From assembly GCA_030267565.1 (NCBI GenBank), contig BRXU01000012.1:1920501-1984500 (forward strand): 64,000 nucleotides of DNA. Direction: 5' to 3'. The stretch comes from Pleodorina starrii. Lineage: Eukaryota; Chlorophyta; Chlorophyceae; Chlamydomonadales; Volvocaceae. The stretch's first letter is position 1, and every line of letters begins with the position of its first letter. Below the pieces are notes generated by a model that was not told the DNA's origin, searched no databases, and saw only the letters and a program-made list of their open reading frames with translations. This document shows, piece by piece, positions 48,184-60,087 of this stretch. The position numbers were made by a program, and so were the translations under genes.

Positions 48184-49530
48184 TCACGCCTTCTCGGCCA
48201 GTGCCTGCATCGCCGCCATCGCCATCAGCTCAGTGCCCACCACCAGGGAGGCGACCGCGGCAGCCGAGGAGGAGGCCGCCTGGGCTGCGTCCCACTGGGC
48301 CTTATAGGCGCGAACCAGGTAGCTGCCCGCGGGGTCTGGGCGGCGAGGCAAGGCAGGGAGAGGCAGCAGGCAGGCGGAAGGAAGGGAGGGGGAGTTAGAA
48401 AGAAGAACCAGCAGCGGGGAAACAACCCACAGGCGGGCCGGCGGGCGGGTGGCAGGCGGGCGAACGGGAGCCAAGGCGCCAGCAGCAGCAGCAGCAGCAC
48501 CTCCCCTCCCCTCCTCTCCCCCTCCCGCCCCCCTCCCCTCCTCTCCCCCTCCCCTCCTCCCCCCTCCAATCCTCTCCTCCCCCCCTCACCCGTGACCAGG
48601 TGCTCAATGAGCTTGTATTTGATGGCAGGTGGCGCCAGAGTGAACACCACCAGCGCAAACCCAATCAGCTGCCCGGCAGAGAGCGTGGAGGCCAGGAAGC
48701 CGCGCCAGAAGAAGGAGGGCAGTCGGAAAAAGGTGTTGAAAAAGTCATTGGTGGCGGAGAGGTCCAGGGTGGCCAGCAGCTCCATGCCGAATACGTGGAA
48801 GCTGGCCTGGGGGGGTGAAGGCGGGTGTGGATGTGGTGTAGCGGGGCGGGGCGAAAGGGGGGGGGTGAAGAGTGAAGGGGGGTATAAAGAGAATTTCGCA
48901 GCGGAGAAGGAGACGGCGGGGGGGGGGGCCGGAGAGAAGGGTTGGGTTTTATGGGTTGAGGGCGGGTTGTAGGTGCCGGAGGAGGGGAAGAGGAGGAGAT
49001 GAGGGGTAAGTGGGGGAGGGAGGGAGGGAGGGAGGGAGGGAGGGAGGCGGCCGTGCCCTTCCCGCTGGGGCCGCCTTCACACCCACCCGCCGACCCTCCC
49101 GAAGCAGCGCGGCAACGCCCATCGCCCCTTTCCACGCCACGTCGCTCCTTCTTCCCCCTCCCTTCACCACCCCTTGCCTCTCCTCCCCTTCCTCTCCCTT
49201 CTCCTCCCTTCCCCGCCCCCTTCCCTCCCCTCACCCCCTCCCCTGACCCACCTGCGTGCGCTTCTCCAGCGGCCACAGCCTGTCCCACACGCGCCTGCTT
49301 GCCTCCGCCACCCCCAGCCCCGCCCCCAGCGCCGCCGAGATCTCCTCCGCCACCACCGGCGCCTCCCTGAACGAGCGCGACACGCTGAAGCCGGTGGCGG
49401 GGTGCACCAGGTTGGCAGCCGCACCGAAGGCCGTCACGGCCTGACTGGCTAGCGGCAGCGGACCCCCCACCGGGATGTAGCTCCACTCCTCCTCGTGAAT
49501 CTGAGGAGGGCAGCAGCAGGATAAGGACAG

Positions 49531-49561
<31 letters not shown>

Positions 49562-52512
49562 GTTCAGGATACGGGCAGGAATACAAATAAGGATCAGAGG
49601 AGGGCAGGATAAGGACAGGCAGGCAGCCGGATACGGGCAGGAACACAAATAGGGATCAGAGGAGGGCAGGATAAGGACAGGCAGGCAGCCGGATACGGGC
49701 AGGAACACAAATAGGGATCAGAGGAGGGCAGGATAAGGACAGGGCAGGCAGGCAGGAGTTCAGGATACGGGCAGGAACACAAAGAGGGATCTGAGATAAG
49801 GAGGATAAGGACAGGGACAGCGAGACACGGATAGGGATATGTCGGGTTGGTCATCGGACTCGTCTCGGGCGCGTTCCGTAACCTCTCCGAAACCAACCGA
49901 GGCCCCCTCCCCACCTTTGTCACCGATATGCCCATGGCCTTGAGCCTGCGCGTGAGTCGGCGCTTGAGCACCGCGAAGGGCAGCGCGGGTTTGGCCACCA
50001 GGCACGTCTCCTCCAGGAACACGCGGTTGCCCCCCAGCGGCATGGCGTACAGGAACGAGGGGCACTCCTCGGAGCTGCCCCACAGCCCGTCGCCAGAGTT
50101 GGGGTGCTTGCCGACCTGAGCAGCAGGAGCAGGAGCAGGAGGACGATGGCCAGGGGTGGTGTGGGATGGCCAGAGGCGGTGTGGGATGGGAGAACAGAGA
50201 CTTGGGAAAGGGTGGGCGGGGACACATCCGCGTCGATTATCCACGTGTAGGCCGGAACCCATGAAGCCCCTGGAGCCCCGTGCGCCGGAGAGCTCGGTTC
50301 GGGGTTGGTTCGCAATGTTGGGACGCAGCGGGGAAGGGAAGGGAAAGGACTCGGACGGTCCTCGGAGGGCTCGGGAGGAGGTGGGCGAGAGGACGCGGCG
50401 TGTTCGCGTGTCCACGTGTCCTTGTCTCGGCTGGCTCCCTCGCCGCCAGCTCGCCAGCAGCCTCCCACGTCCCACCCCTTTCCTCCTCTCTCGAGGTGTA
50501 CGCGTGCCGCTGCGGTGCGCACCGAGCACAGCCCCCCCACTCCCATCCCCTCCCTCGCCGCCCTCAACACCGCCACCACCACCCCAGCAAGCGCGCATGC
50601 GCGTACGGCACCTGGACGTTGGGCGCCGTCGCGTCGTACAGTCCGGTGTGGTGGCGGCGGAAGTCCATAAAGAGCATCAGGTCGGTCGGGTAGGCGCCGT
50701 CGTACCCCTCCACCTCCGCCTCGATGCCGTACGCCGTCTGCGCCGCCACGATGGGTGCGTCCTCCTCGTACTGCAGAAACTTGCCGCCCGCTGCGCCCGC
50801 CGCCAGCGTCGTGAGCCTGTTGCCGTACATGCCCGGCGCCGTACACGCAGCACAGCGGAAAGTCATGTATTGGACCCCCCCAACACACAGGTGCTCGGCG
50901 CACAGGTGGCCATTCCGTATTTGCAGTTCCTTTTTTGAGATCGAGACGCGGTCCCGGCCCCAGGAACACGGCCCCAGGCATACGGGCCCAGGCACACGGG
51001 CCCGGGGAGGGGAGGGGAGTTCGGAAGAGCTCGAGCTGCGGCACGCCGGCGGGTCGGTCAGGTCAGGTCACGTGCGCGCCGCCCCTCCCTCCCTCCCTCC
51101 CTCCCTCCCTGGACGAGCAGCAGATTTGGCACCGCCCCGGTGCAAGCCACTGGCCTCCCTCCCTTCCTCCCTCCCTTGTCGGTCGGTGGGTCGGTCCGCG
51201 GGTGGGTGGGTGAGTAGCTAGGACCGGACCGGACCGGGCAGGATGGGACGGGGCAGCGAGGCCAGGCCAGGGCAGGGGAAGGAGGCGGCCAAGCGCCAGA
51301 GGGGGGGCCCACAGCCCACTTCGCTGTCCACACACACACACACACACCCTAGCGCACACAGCCGGTGCCCAAATGCCGATCCCCGAGTGCTGACCCACAT
51401 CAGCCGGCCAGTGGGTAGCGGTGGTGAGCTCAGCTCCAGCCGGCCCCAACCCAACCAGCCGACAAGCGCCCGCTGCCTCTCCCCACGACACACCACCACC
51501 ACCACCGCCGCCGCCGCGCCGCGCGCAGCACGCCGTACACTGCCGTACCTGCTGCGGTACACCGTCCCATCCTTGGTCGTGAGCTGCGTCAGCTTGCCGC
51601 CCTCCATCACCGCAATGTCCGCCACCTCGGCGCTGCTGAAGCGCACCCCCGCCGCCTCGCAAATGCTGAGCAGGTGGGAACGCAGCTTGCGGCGGCTCAC
51701 GCGCCCGTACCCGCGGCCCACGCGCACCTGCACACCAACACCACCCATCCCAAGCAGCAGCACACACGCACTCAGCAACACGCACTCAGCGAGGACACAA
51801 AACACAAGCAGCAGCAGCAGCAGGGGCCTTTATGACACACACGACACGCGGTGGTGGTGGTGGTGGTGGAGTCCGTGGAGGCTGCTGTCGCTGCTGCCGT
51901 TGCCGTTGCCGCTGACCCCCTCCGTTGCCGCCATCAGTACGGCTTCCTCCTCCCCACCCTCCCGCGAGCGAGCGGGCTATCGTGCTGCCGCTTCGACACC
52001 GCCGCCGTCGGCGCTCCCCTGTCCCTGCCACTGTCACTGCGCCTTGCACCCCGCCGCTGCCGCTCCTGTCACTGCCTCTCCCGCCTTCCTTCCTGCCTGC
52101 CTTTCTTCCTGCCTCTCCCGCCTTCCTGCCTGTCTGTCGGCCTGTCGGTCGTTCCGCTCACCTCCTTGCCCTCCCCGAAGTAGCACACGGCATCCGGCCA
52201 GGAGCACTCGAGAGTGTGCTCCAGACCGAGCGCCTGGAACTCGTCCGTCCACACGCCATAGTTGTTGACAATGGGCACGTCCAGGCCTGGTTGTGGGAGA
52301 GGGTTGGGTGTGGTCGAGAGGGTTGCGAATGCGCTGACGGTAGGGTATCGGGTGGTGTTGGGGGCGTTGGGAGGAATGGTGGAGCAAGAGCGGTTGCGTG
52401 TTGAATGGGGCGGGCGGCGCGGGGCTGGGTTTGTGGAGGGTAAGGGCGGGCGGCGCGTGTAATCCCAGCGGTCCGATTGGGTGGAAGCGACGAACAGAGG
52501 ATGGACATGGTG

Positions 52513-52549
<37 letters not shown>

Positions 52550-53328
52550 CATGCATGTGTTTGCGGGCAAAAGTGAGATGGCAAAAAGCGGGCGGGCGAG
52601 GCGCAGTTCGAGCGCCAGGGGCGGCGCGCGGGCGGCAATTACTAGTAACCGCCGCGCGCGCTTGCGGCGGGCCTGTTTTGATGGACGGGCGTCCTTTCCT
52701 AAAGTCGAAGGGGCAAAGCGACTGAAAGCAACGAGATGAAGAGCCAGAGAGGTGTGCGGCTACAGCAAAGCCGTCGTGGCAGGCTTCAGATAGGGTTCTT
52801 TCTCTCGTCTAGCTAACCGACTGACCTAGCACGTTAACGGTGAGGCCTCTCCGCGCCAGCTCCGCAGCCAGGTAAAGGCCGGCTGGACCAGCACCAACAA
52901 TAGTGACATCGCTGGTCGTTGACGGATCGGCTGGCTGCAGCACCGACGCGATGCTCGCCTGCCCCTCGTCGGCCTTGCTCGCCTGCGTAGCCACGACAAT
53001 TGATTTGGGCTGGAGATCAACATCGAATCGAGCGAATGAATTCGCTTAAATGGTTACTTGCCTGCAGGTTCACCAACGCAGCCTCGTAGTGGCCCTCCCT
53101 GATTGCTTGGTTAAGGACAGTGGGCTCAAGCACCTCAGCAGTCGCCGGGCGATCAACCACGGCAATTGAGCTAGCGCTTTCTGTAGCTGTCTTATCGACG
53201 ACGCTAACGCCACATGAAATGTTCCTTGGCCTGGTTGCACGGTGGACTGCGATGCTCGGCGCCGTCCCGACGCGCAGCCCCGATGCGTCGGGCTGCACCG
53301 TGCCCCGCTTGATGCCCTGAAGCTTCAT
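48184..53328 (-). CDS. LCYE: Lycopene epsilon-cyclase
   Basis: Nine minus-strand exons (53328-53062, 53009-52826, 52286-52162, 51727-51549, 50816-50612, 50115-49915, 49500-49252, 48806-48590, 48335-48184) give 592 residues. The N-terminal 110 or so residues are a plausible plastid transit region. DVTIVGAGPAGLYLAAEL is the dinucleotide (FAD) fold, with GxGxxG at 128-133; VNNYGVWTDEFQALGLE, GRGYGRVSRRKL, FLYAMPLGG, RVFLEETCLVAKP (residues 351-363) and EEEWSYIPVGG follow. FGAAANLVHPATGFSVSRS and EEEWSYIPVGG are epsilon-type; beta-cyclases have HCVIPMGG and GGTAGMVHPSTG here. The C-terminal hydrophobic region suits membrane association. The enzyme forms the epsilon ring of alpha-carotene and lutein precursors. 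Intron 1 is unusually short, with either a GC donor (52 bp) or a GT donor 12 bases upstream (exon then ending at 53074); both keep frame. Confidence 0.94.
48880..48917 (-). repeat. Intron element family A, copy in LCYE
   Basis: In gene sense: CGTCTCCTTCTCCGCTGCGA then AATTCTCTTTATACCCCCC, about 75 bases before the acceptor of the exon at 48806. Confidence 0.7.
49501..49835. repeat. 62-bp tandem repeat in an LCYE intron
   Basis: GGATACGGGCAGGAAYACAA recurs at about 49567, 49629, 49691 and 49763 (periods 62, 62, 72), in units that also contain GGATCAGAGGAGGGCAGGAT. Confidence 0.85.
50234..50256 (-). repeat. Intron element family B, copy in LCYE
   Basis: In gene sense: TTCCGGCCTACACGTGGATA then ATC, in the intron 50611-50116, about 115-120 bases before its acceptor. 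Confidence 0.75.
52512..52550. repeat. (GT)n microsatellite
   Basis: Roughly eighteen GT units within the LCYE intron 52825-52287. Confidence 0.9.
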
Positions 53329-54036
53329 TCCAGAGTTGCAATACAACAACACTGGGAGACTGCGCGTTCCTCAAAAGGGTCGGTGGCTTGCACCGAGTGG
53401 TATGATTGTTGCTGAAGATCGGATAATCCGAACGACGGGGTGTCTTCAAAAGACCGTTTAGAGACTCGAGGCTGGGTTCAAGTGCCCAATTGAGGCCTGG
53501 ACGGCGAACAGGCGAACACCTAATTACAACAATTACAAAATTTCACTCCTGGGGTAGATACAGATTGCAAAATGTATCTTGATGGCGTATTTGAGGCGCT
53601 GGAAAGGAAATGATTGATAAAAGCATGGGCAGGACTTCGCCTCCGAAACCGTCGTTGGTTCCGTTGTCCATGCCGAGGCCCCGGTTATGGTGTCCGTTGG
53701 CCGCATGACTGGGTTCTGTGACTTCAGAAGCTGTTGGCGCAAAGCATGTAGGAAATTGCTGCACACAATAAGGTGGCCTTCTTACCAGTACCTCGAATTC
53801 AAAGGTCTTTCAGGTGTTGACTTGCGCTTCTTACCCTTTGTTATCTTTCATGTGAAGTCCACCTCATAGAGCATGATTTACATCTGATTTATTACCTACT
53901 GCTTGTGGCGAAGGGTTTTCCGACCCATTTTAATAACACCGTCAGAGTGTGACAATGTTTATGAAAGGTAGTCCATAGAGGGCCAGTTTATTAACTGCCC
54001 GCTGAGCGTCTTCTGCAGCGGGCTGGCTCGACAGGG
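53329..54036. promoter_or_regulatory. Divergent promoter region of LCYE and BBS5
   Basis: 708 bases between opposite start codons, AT-rich relative to the exons. No gene and no confidently assignable TATA box was seen. Confidence 0.45.
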
Positions 54037-57000
54037 ATGGCGGACCTCTTATTCGGAGCGGTGAACCGGGACTCGCCGTTCTGCTGGCAAGATAGGGAGA
54101 TTCGCTTTGACAGCGCCACGAATGACATTGCGCCACGTCAGGGCGAGGAGGTCATCGCAGTCCTGGTAGGGTCCTCCCGTGCGTGTGTGTGACATCCTGG
54201 CGCACACCCTGCTGGCCACCTCACACCAAGGCCGTCGTTACCATGGCGTCCCCCCTGCACTCACACCGCATCAGGAATCCGTGGAGGACACAAAAGGACA
54301 GAATGACTTGGGCGAGCTGCGCGTCACGACACTGCGCGTCGTGTGGACGTCAAAGAAGAATCGCCGGACCAACATCTCCATCGGCCTCAACTGCATCACC
54401 TCCGTCAACGTGCGGGCCACCACCTCCCGCCTCAAAGGTACACCTCGGGGCGACCAGTCTATTCCACTGCCTGTGACAACCCCCAAACCTCCATGGAACC
54501 CGAGCCGACCAACACACATTCACACCCACACCCCTCGCCGCCCCTCGCACCCCCTCATCAGGCCAGACCCAGTCGCTCTACGTGCTCACAAAGTACCACA
54601 ACAACCGCTTTGAGTTCATCTTCACGGCCATGGCGGACAGCACGGACACGCTGTTCAGCTGCGTGCAGGGCGTGTTCAAGGCGTACGATAACAGCCGCCT
54701 GTACCGCGACCTGAAGCTGCGAGGTGAGGCACAGGCCCTGACAACCTCCTGACTCCTGACTTCTTGACAATGAAGCTGAAGCTGATGACAAATGATGGCG
54801 ATGATGAATGATGATGCGCTCGCCCACACTGACGCCTGGGACCGTGGTCAGTTAGTCGGGAGCCGCACCGCAGCGGACCACTCCTCAGGGCCGGAGTCGC
54901 ACAGGTTTTGCATCTCGCAGCGCGTGCCCGTGGCCAGCAGCGGGAGCTGCCTTTGGTTCACGACGGCGTGGCAAGCGCGCCCGTGGGCCTGGTGGCCAGG
55001 GGTGTGCCGTGGTGGGGAGGAGGGGACGTGGGGCCTGAGCGCGCAGGGACAGGGCAGCAACGGCAGCGGCCGCCAAAGCCAGCGCGCATCGCAGCAGGGC
55101 GACACACGTCCCCCAATCGAATCTGGCAACAGAGCACTGGGGAGGTCGACGGCGACGACGGCGACGCTGAGGGCTGACGCGCCGACCCACCCGTCGACTC
55201 TGCCACCCATCCGTGCACCCCGTTCACCCACCCGCCCGCCCGCCCATCCGGCCATCTTACCACCATCCCCCGCCTCTGACCCCGCGCCCCCGGTGCCCTG
55301 CTGCCGCGAATCCGGTCACGCGCACGCACGCACGCCCTGCATGCTCCCGCAGGCGCCCTGATCGTGGACCGCGAGCTCAAGCTGCTGCCCCTGGAGCAGA
55401 CCTACAGCCGCGTGCAGGGCGTGTACAACCTGAGTGCGGAGCAGGGCAACCTGGGCGCCTTCTTCATCTCGAACGTGCGGGTGGTGTGGTTCGCCCAGAT
55501 GGCGGAAAACTTCAACGTGTCAATACCGTACCTGCAGGTGGGCGCGAGGGGCGGGCGGGCGGGGGGTACAAAGGAGATACCGCAGCGGAGACGGCGTTAG
55601 CGTGGGCGAGGGCCGTGGGGGGGGCGGGTGGAGGGTGGCTGGGCGACCGAGTGGCTGGCTGGCAGGAGTTGGCCGGCTGGGGTGGGTCGGATTGGGCTTA
55701 GGGTTGGAGGGAGTGCCATCCCCACCCCACTTGAGGGTTGCAGGGCAGGGAGCTGGGGAGGGAGTGTCTGGCGGCTGGCAGCGGGGCCTGGTGCGGGGAC
55801 CGGAGGGCCCGGCTGGCTAGCAGGGTTGGGTTGTGTTGCTGTCAGGTGGCATGAAGCTGGGCGCATGGGCGGCTCGATGACAGAGGCCAGGGACGCCGCC
55901 CACGCAAGGCAGGGAAGGCGCGGCTCCTGAAACTGAGCTACCCGCACAGTCTCTCACATTCACACTAGATTACAGACCCGCAATCTAAAGGCACGGCACG
56001 GCATCATGTCGGCTGGCGCGTGTCGTCTGGCGCAGATCCGGTCGGTCAAGCTGCGCGACTCCAAGTTCGGTCAGGCGCTGGTGATTGAGACCACCCCCGC
56101 CAGCGGCGGCTACGTGTTGGGCTTCAAGGTGGACCCAAAGGAGACGCTGGACTACGTGTACAAGGAGATCAGCAGTCTGTGGCAGGTGGGGATGGAACTT
56201 GGAAGAGCGCGGGGGCGGGGGCGAGGGGGTAGCAGGGCGATCGAGTCCGAAGTGGGCAAAGCAGACAGGCGGATGCAGCGAATGCAGTCGGAAGAACCGA
56301 AAGGAGGACAGCAGAATGGCGGTCGGGAATATGGCGGAGGAAACGTAGGCGGCTGCCGTATGGAAAAACGAAGGAAACGCCATCTATGCGGCTAAGAGGG
56401 GTATAGATAATGGAAGGAGGGGGTGGGGAGGGGAGGGGTGGGCAGTCGCAGGCGTGTGCGTGCCAGTGCTCGCAGTACACTTTGCTGTCGCTAGGGAGAG
56501 AGAGGAACTGTTTTGTGTCGACTCGTCTCAACGAGCGACGACCCACTGTGGGAGTATGGCGTATGGGCGCCAAGCTTGGGTACCTTCGGTGTGGCAGGTG
56601 GTAGTCGGGCCCCGCGCTGTGGCTGTGCGCTGCACACGGCCCTCTGCTGCTGCTGATGCTGATGCTGTGTCTTGCACTTGCATCAAAGGGTTGTGAGGAG
56701 TAAGGAAGCACCGAATAGTCAAGAGGTAGGGTGAGTGGGGTAAGTAGGATGCCTGCCACGCACAAATATATGGCATGCCGCTGCTGCTGCCGCTGCTGCT
56801 TGCAGGTGTACGCGTCCAACCCGGTGTTCGGGGTGGAGTACCGGCCTGACCCCTCCGGCATGACCGGCGGTGGCGGCCTCGGGATAGCGCCGTCGTAAGT
56901 AGCCGCGGTTGGGGGGTTACCGGTATGGGTGGGCGGGTAGTTGCGGGATCGATTGCAGATTTGAAGAGAAGGCGTTGTCGCTTTTGGGGGCTCTGCACCA

Positions 57001-57334
57001 GCTGGTTTGGCTACATGCAGGTAGCACACGCGCTTTGTTCTTTGCCTGTTCTTTCGTGGAATTAAAGGACCCTAAAACCCAAACCCAACCCTCGAAAACC
57101 CTCAAAGGCCTATATTAAAGGGATTAATGGCCGTTCTGGCTCGCGTTTCAATGTCGCAGGGAGCAGGACATTGAGATTGTGGACCCGCCCGACCGCGGCG
57201 ATGCGCTGGCGCAGTACTACGCGGACGCGACTAAGGGCGCGGACCGGGATCCCGTCTACTGTGCAGAGCTGGGGTTGGCCATCGAGCAACTGAAAGAAGG
57301 GCTCACTATTGAGCAGCTCTGGAGCGTGCTCTGA
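54037..57334 (+). CDS. BBS5: Bardet-Biedl syndrome 5 protein (BBSome subunit)
   Basis: Seven exons (54037-54165, 54275-54437, 54562-54723, 55353-55537, 56036-56185, 56806-56894, 57160-57334) join to 350 residues, close to the 341 of vertebrate BBS5. The N-terminus has WQDREIRFD, then [40 protein letters not shown] and RFEFIFTAM. The second PH-like half has [40 protein letters not shown] and [11 protein letters not shown]. The tail has NPVFGVEY and the closing [22 protein letters not shown]5 carries two PH-like (DM16) domains that contribute phosphoinositide binding to the BBSome, the coat that moves membrane proteins in and out of cilia. The gene implies a flagellated cell. It starts head-to-head with LCYE. 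Confidence 0.97.
55561..55596 (-). repeat. Intron element family A, antisense in BBS5 intron
   Basis: GGTACAAAGGAGATACCGCA then GCGGAGACGGCG, about 25 bases after the donor at 55538, inverted relative to the gene. Confidence 0.7.
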
Positions 57335-57679
57335 GGGAGGGAGATGGAGGGAGCAAGGTTACAATGCCGCATGATATGAGGACCCGCCTGCCTTGCCGGA
57401 GCTACCTTCAATGTATTGTATGGAATCAGTTACATTTGAACATATTGAATTTGCCCGATGTATTGGGTTGCGTGCACACATGCTGTGGCAGGTGATTCGT
57501 CGTTTCCGTAAACCGTAATGGTTCCGCAGCTGGTTTCGGGACGTCTTCCAGCCGCGCGGACTGGGTCCCGAAATGGGAGGGCAATAGGCATATACTACAT
57601 GCCAACTGTTATAACATTCGTTAAACAACTTCTTGGAGCCCGGCTTGCGGTAGTATCGGACTCGACGATCTTCCGAGGA

Positions 57680-59847
57680 ATGGCGCTCTCTTGCCTGAAG
57701 GCGCGCTTTATGCGTGGCACCGAGCAGCGGGCCCAGCGTCTTACTCGGTGTGTGGTTCGCGCTCAGGCAGGGACCAGCAGCACCGGTACAGCTGTGAGCT
57801 TCAAAATCCACCGCCATGTCCAGTATGGCCAGTCGTTGCTCCTTGTGGGAAGCGCCCCAGAGCTCGGATCGTGGGACGCAAAGCAGGCCTTGGAGCTGCA
57901 ATGGGGAGAGGGTGATAATTGGACGACGTCAGCTGCGCTACCCGTTGGGTAAGGTGCAGGGCTTTGCCCTCACTCCAGGTTTCCGGAATTGTGACAATCC
58001 AAATTGTAATTATGCTCGTAATATATTTGCTTACCGCCACATACATACGCGCTACCAATGTTTTCTCGTAAAATCTCTCCGGCATTCGTGCCGACAAGCA
58101 ACCGGTTTCGTTTCACGTTTGCTCTATAATGCTTCCACTGTTATATCTTGCTACACTACAATGCATTCAATCCACTTGCATCGGTACTCGCTCGTCGCAG
58201 GGCGTCGGTCGAGTACAAATACATTGTCAAGCGCAAGGAGGGGCTCGATTGGTGCCCAGGCCAGAACAAATCCGTCACGCTACCGTCAGCCGTAAGCGTG
58301 GAGGTACGCTCACCGGTTCGGCTCGTACGAAGGGCCTGGCTGTGCCGTTGAGTGCCGTCGAACCAAATCCCTCCGCCAAGCACTTGCCGAACGAATGACC
58401 CAATCCTGCATCGCGACTGCCCCCTGGGAGCCGAATACGATGACCCGCTGACGACTTGTAGAACGGTCACATTGCCCTTATACGGTATACCCCGCTTCCA
58501 CGGGCGGTCGACCTGTTCTCCGGGCTCCCTCCTCCCGCTGGACCAATTTGACACAGGTCATGGACTCCTGGGACAGCCCACACAGCAATGTGACTCTCCT
58601 GCAGCCGCTCGAGGTCGCGCCTGCGGCCGTCGAGGCAGCCGCACTGGCCGAAGAGGAGGCCGTCCCGGCCCTTGAGGCGGTGGCCCCGGCACCGGCGCCC
58701 GCCTTGGTGGCCGAAGCTCCGCTGCCTGGCGAGGGCAACGGCGTCCCGAGCGAGGAACTGCTGGTGATGGCTGCGGACAACGGCGCGGCGCCGGAGGCCT
58801 TCACCGCCGTCAACACAGTCGAGAACCTGCACGTGCCCGAGGTGGGTTTGAACGGGTGTGGACTGCCTCCCGAGGTGCGACGGGCTTCCCGGCCCCCGGC
58901 CCCGCTCTTCCCTTCACACCGGCACCAGCACCAGCACCAGCTCACCACCTATTGTAGGCCTCGAAGCCATCTTCTCGTCCATCTCCCATTTCCTTGCGGC
59001 GTTCTGATATGTGTCGCCGGCGGACTGTTGATGCGTTTGCTTGCACGGTCCAGCTGGTTGCCCCCAAACCCCGAGAGCTCCACAGCTCGCCGCATCAAGC
59101 CGCACCCCCGCCCACCGTCTCCTGATTCCTGTTCCCGTTCGGTCGGTCGGTCGGTTGGTTTGTTGGTCGGCCCTTCGGGCGCAAACACCTGTTGGCCCCT
59201 GCCCCGGTCGGAGCAGTTGGAGCAGCTCGGTGCGCCAGCCGAGCCCGCGATCCCTGGGGCTCAGCACCAGCAGCCTCCCGCTGCCGGTGCCGGTGCTGGC
59301 TTTGCGGCCAACAACATCGTGCAGGGCGTGCCGCTGGGGGCCATCGCTGTGGGGCAGGACCCCATCACGCAGTACGAGGAGGCGGACAAGTACCAGGTGG
59401 GGGCCGGAGGGCGGGGGAGCGGGGAGAGGCGGTTGGGGTTGCGGATCCGGGTCGGGGAGGAGCTCAGGCCAGCCGACAAGTAGGGTTGAGACTTTAGGAG
59501 GCGAGTGGGGAAAAAACACGCTGACCGGTCGCTGCGCGGTGCGCTGTCCGCATGGTATAGGCGCTACGTGCAGCTAACCCACATCTTACCTGGAGGCCCG
59601 CTGCTGCTGCTGTTGCTGCCGCCGCCGCATTCTGCAGGTGGTGGAGGTCGGCGCGTCGTCGGAGAAGACCGCGGCCGCTGTGGGCGCGTCTGCGGCGCGC
59701 ATCGCCTCGTCAGCCTCCGCCTCGTCCAAGGCGCTGGACAAGATGACGATGGCGGAGCTGCGCACTGAGGTGAAGCGCCGCGGGATGTCGCCGCTGGGCA
59801 ACCGGCGGGAGCTGCTCACCCGCCTGCAGAACGCGGGCGTCGTCTGA
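57680..59847 (+). CDS. Plastid-predicted CBM20 starch-binding protein with C-terminal SAP motif
   Basis: Five exons (57680-57948, 58201-58303, 58557-58841, 59217-59396, 59638-59847) give 348 residues. Residues 1-30 (MALSCLKARFMRG...RCVVRAQA) look like a chloroplast transit peptide with a V-R-A cleavage context; this favours the ATG at 57680 over the in-frame ATG at 57518. Residues about 38-130 form a complete CBM20: VSFKIHRHVQYGQSLLLVGS, APELGSWDAKQALELQW, the NWTTSAALPVG strand, VEYKYIVKR and WCPGQNKSVTLP, with the aromatic residues used for starch binding. An acidic Ala/Pro/Glu-rich linker follows (about 130-310). Residues 315-348 (MTMAELRTEVKRRGMSPLGN to the end) form a SAP-like helix-turn-helix. 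No catalytic domain is present, so a scaffolding or starch-targeting role is inferred. Confidence 0.86.
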
Positions 59848-60082
59848 AGCGCTGAACCCAAATCCTACATTCTACGGAACGGAGGCAGCAATCCGCCAAT
59901 CCCAGGTCGCAACCAGGAGCGGGTCGGAGCCATCTCGTCGGGTCGAGGTCAGGGAATGTGCGCGCGTTATTGTGGCGGCGTCCCCTTCCCGAGGAGACGC
60001 GCGACCTGCGAGGGCCCCTGGGTCGGTCGCCGCGACATGATCAGTCGATCCGGGGTGTGCGTGTTTGTGCGTGTGTGTGTGT

Positions 60083-60087
60083 TGTAA
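60083..60087 (+). terminator. TGTAA polyadenylation signal of the CBM20 gene
   Basis: TGTAA about 235 bases after the stop at 59847. Confidence 0.65.
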
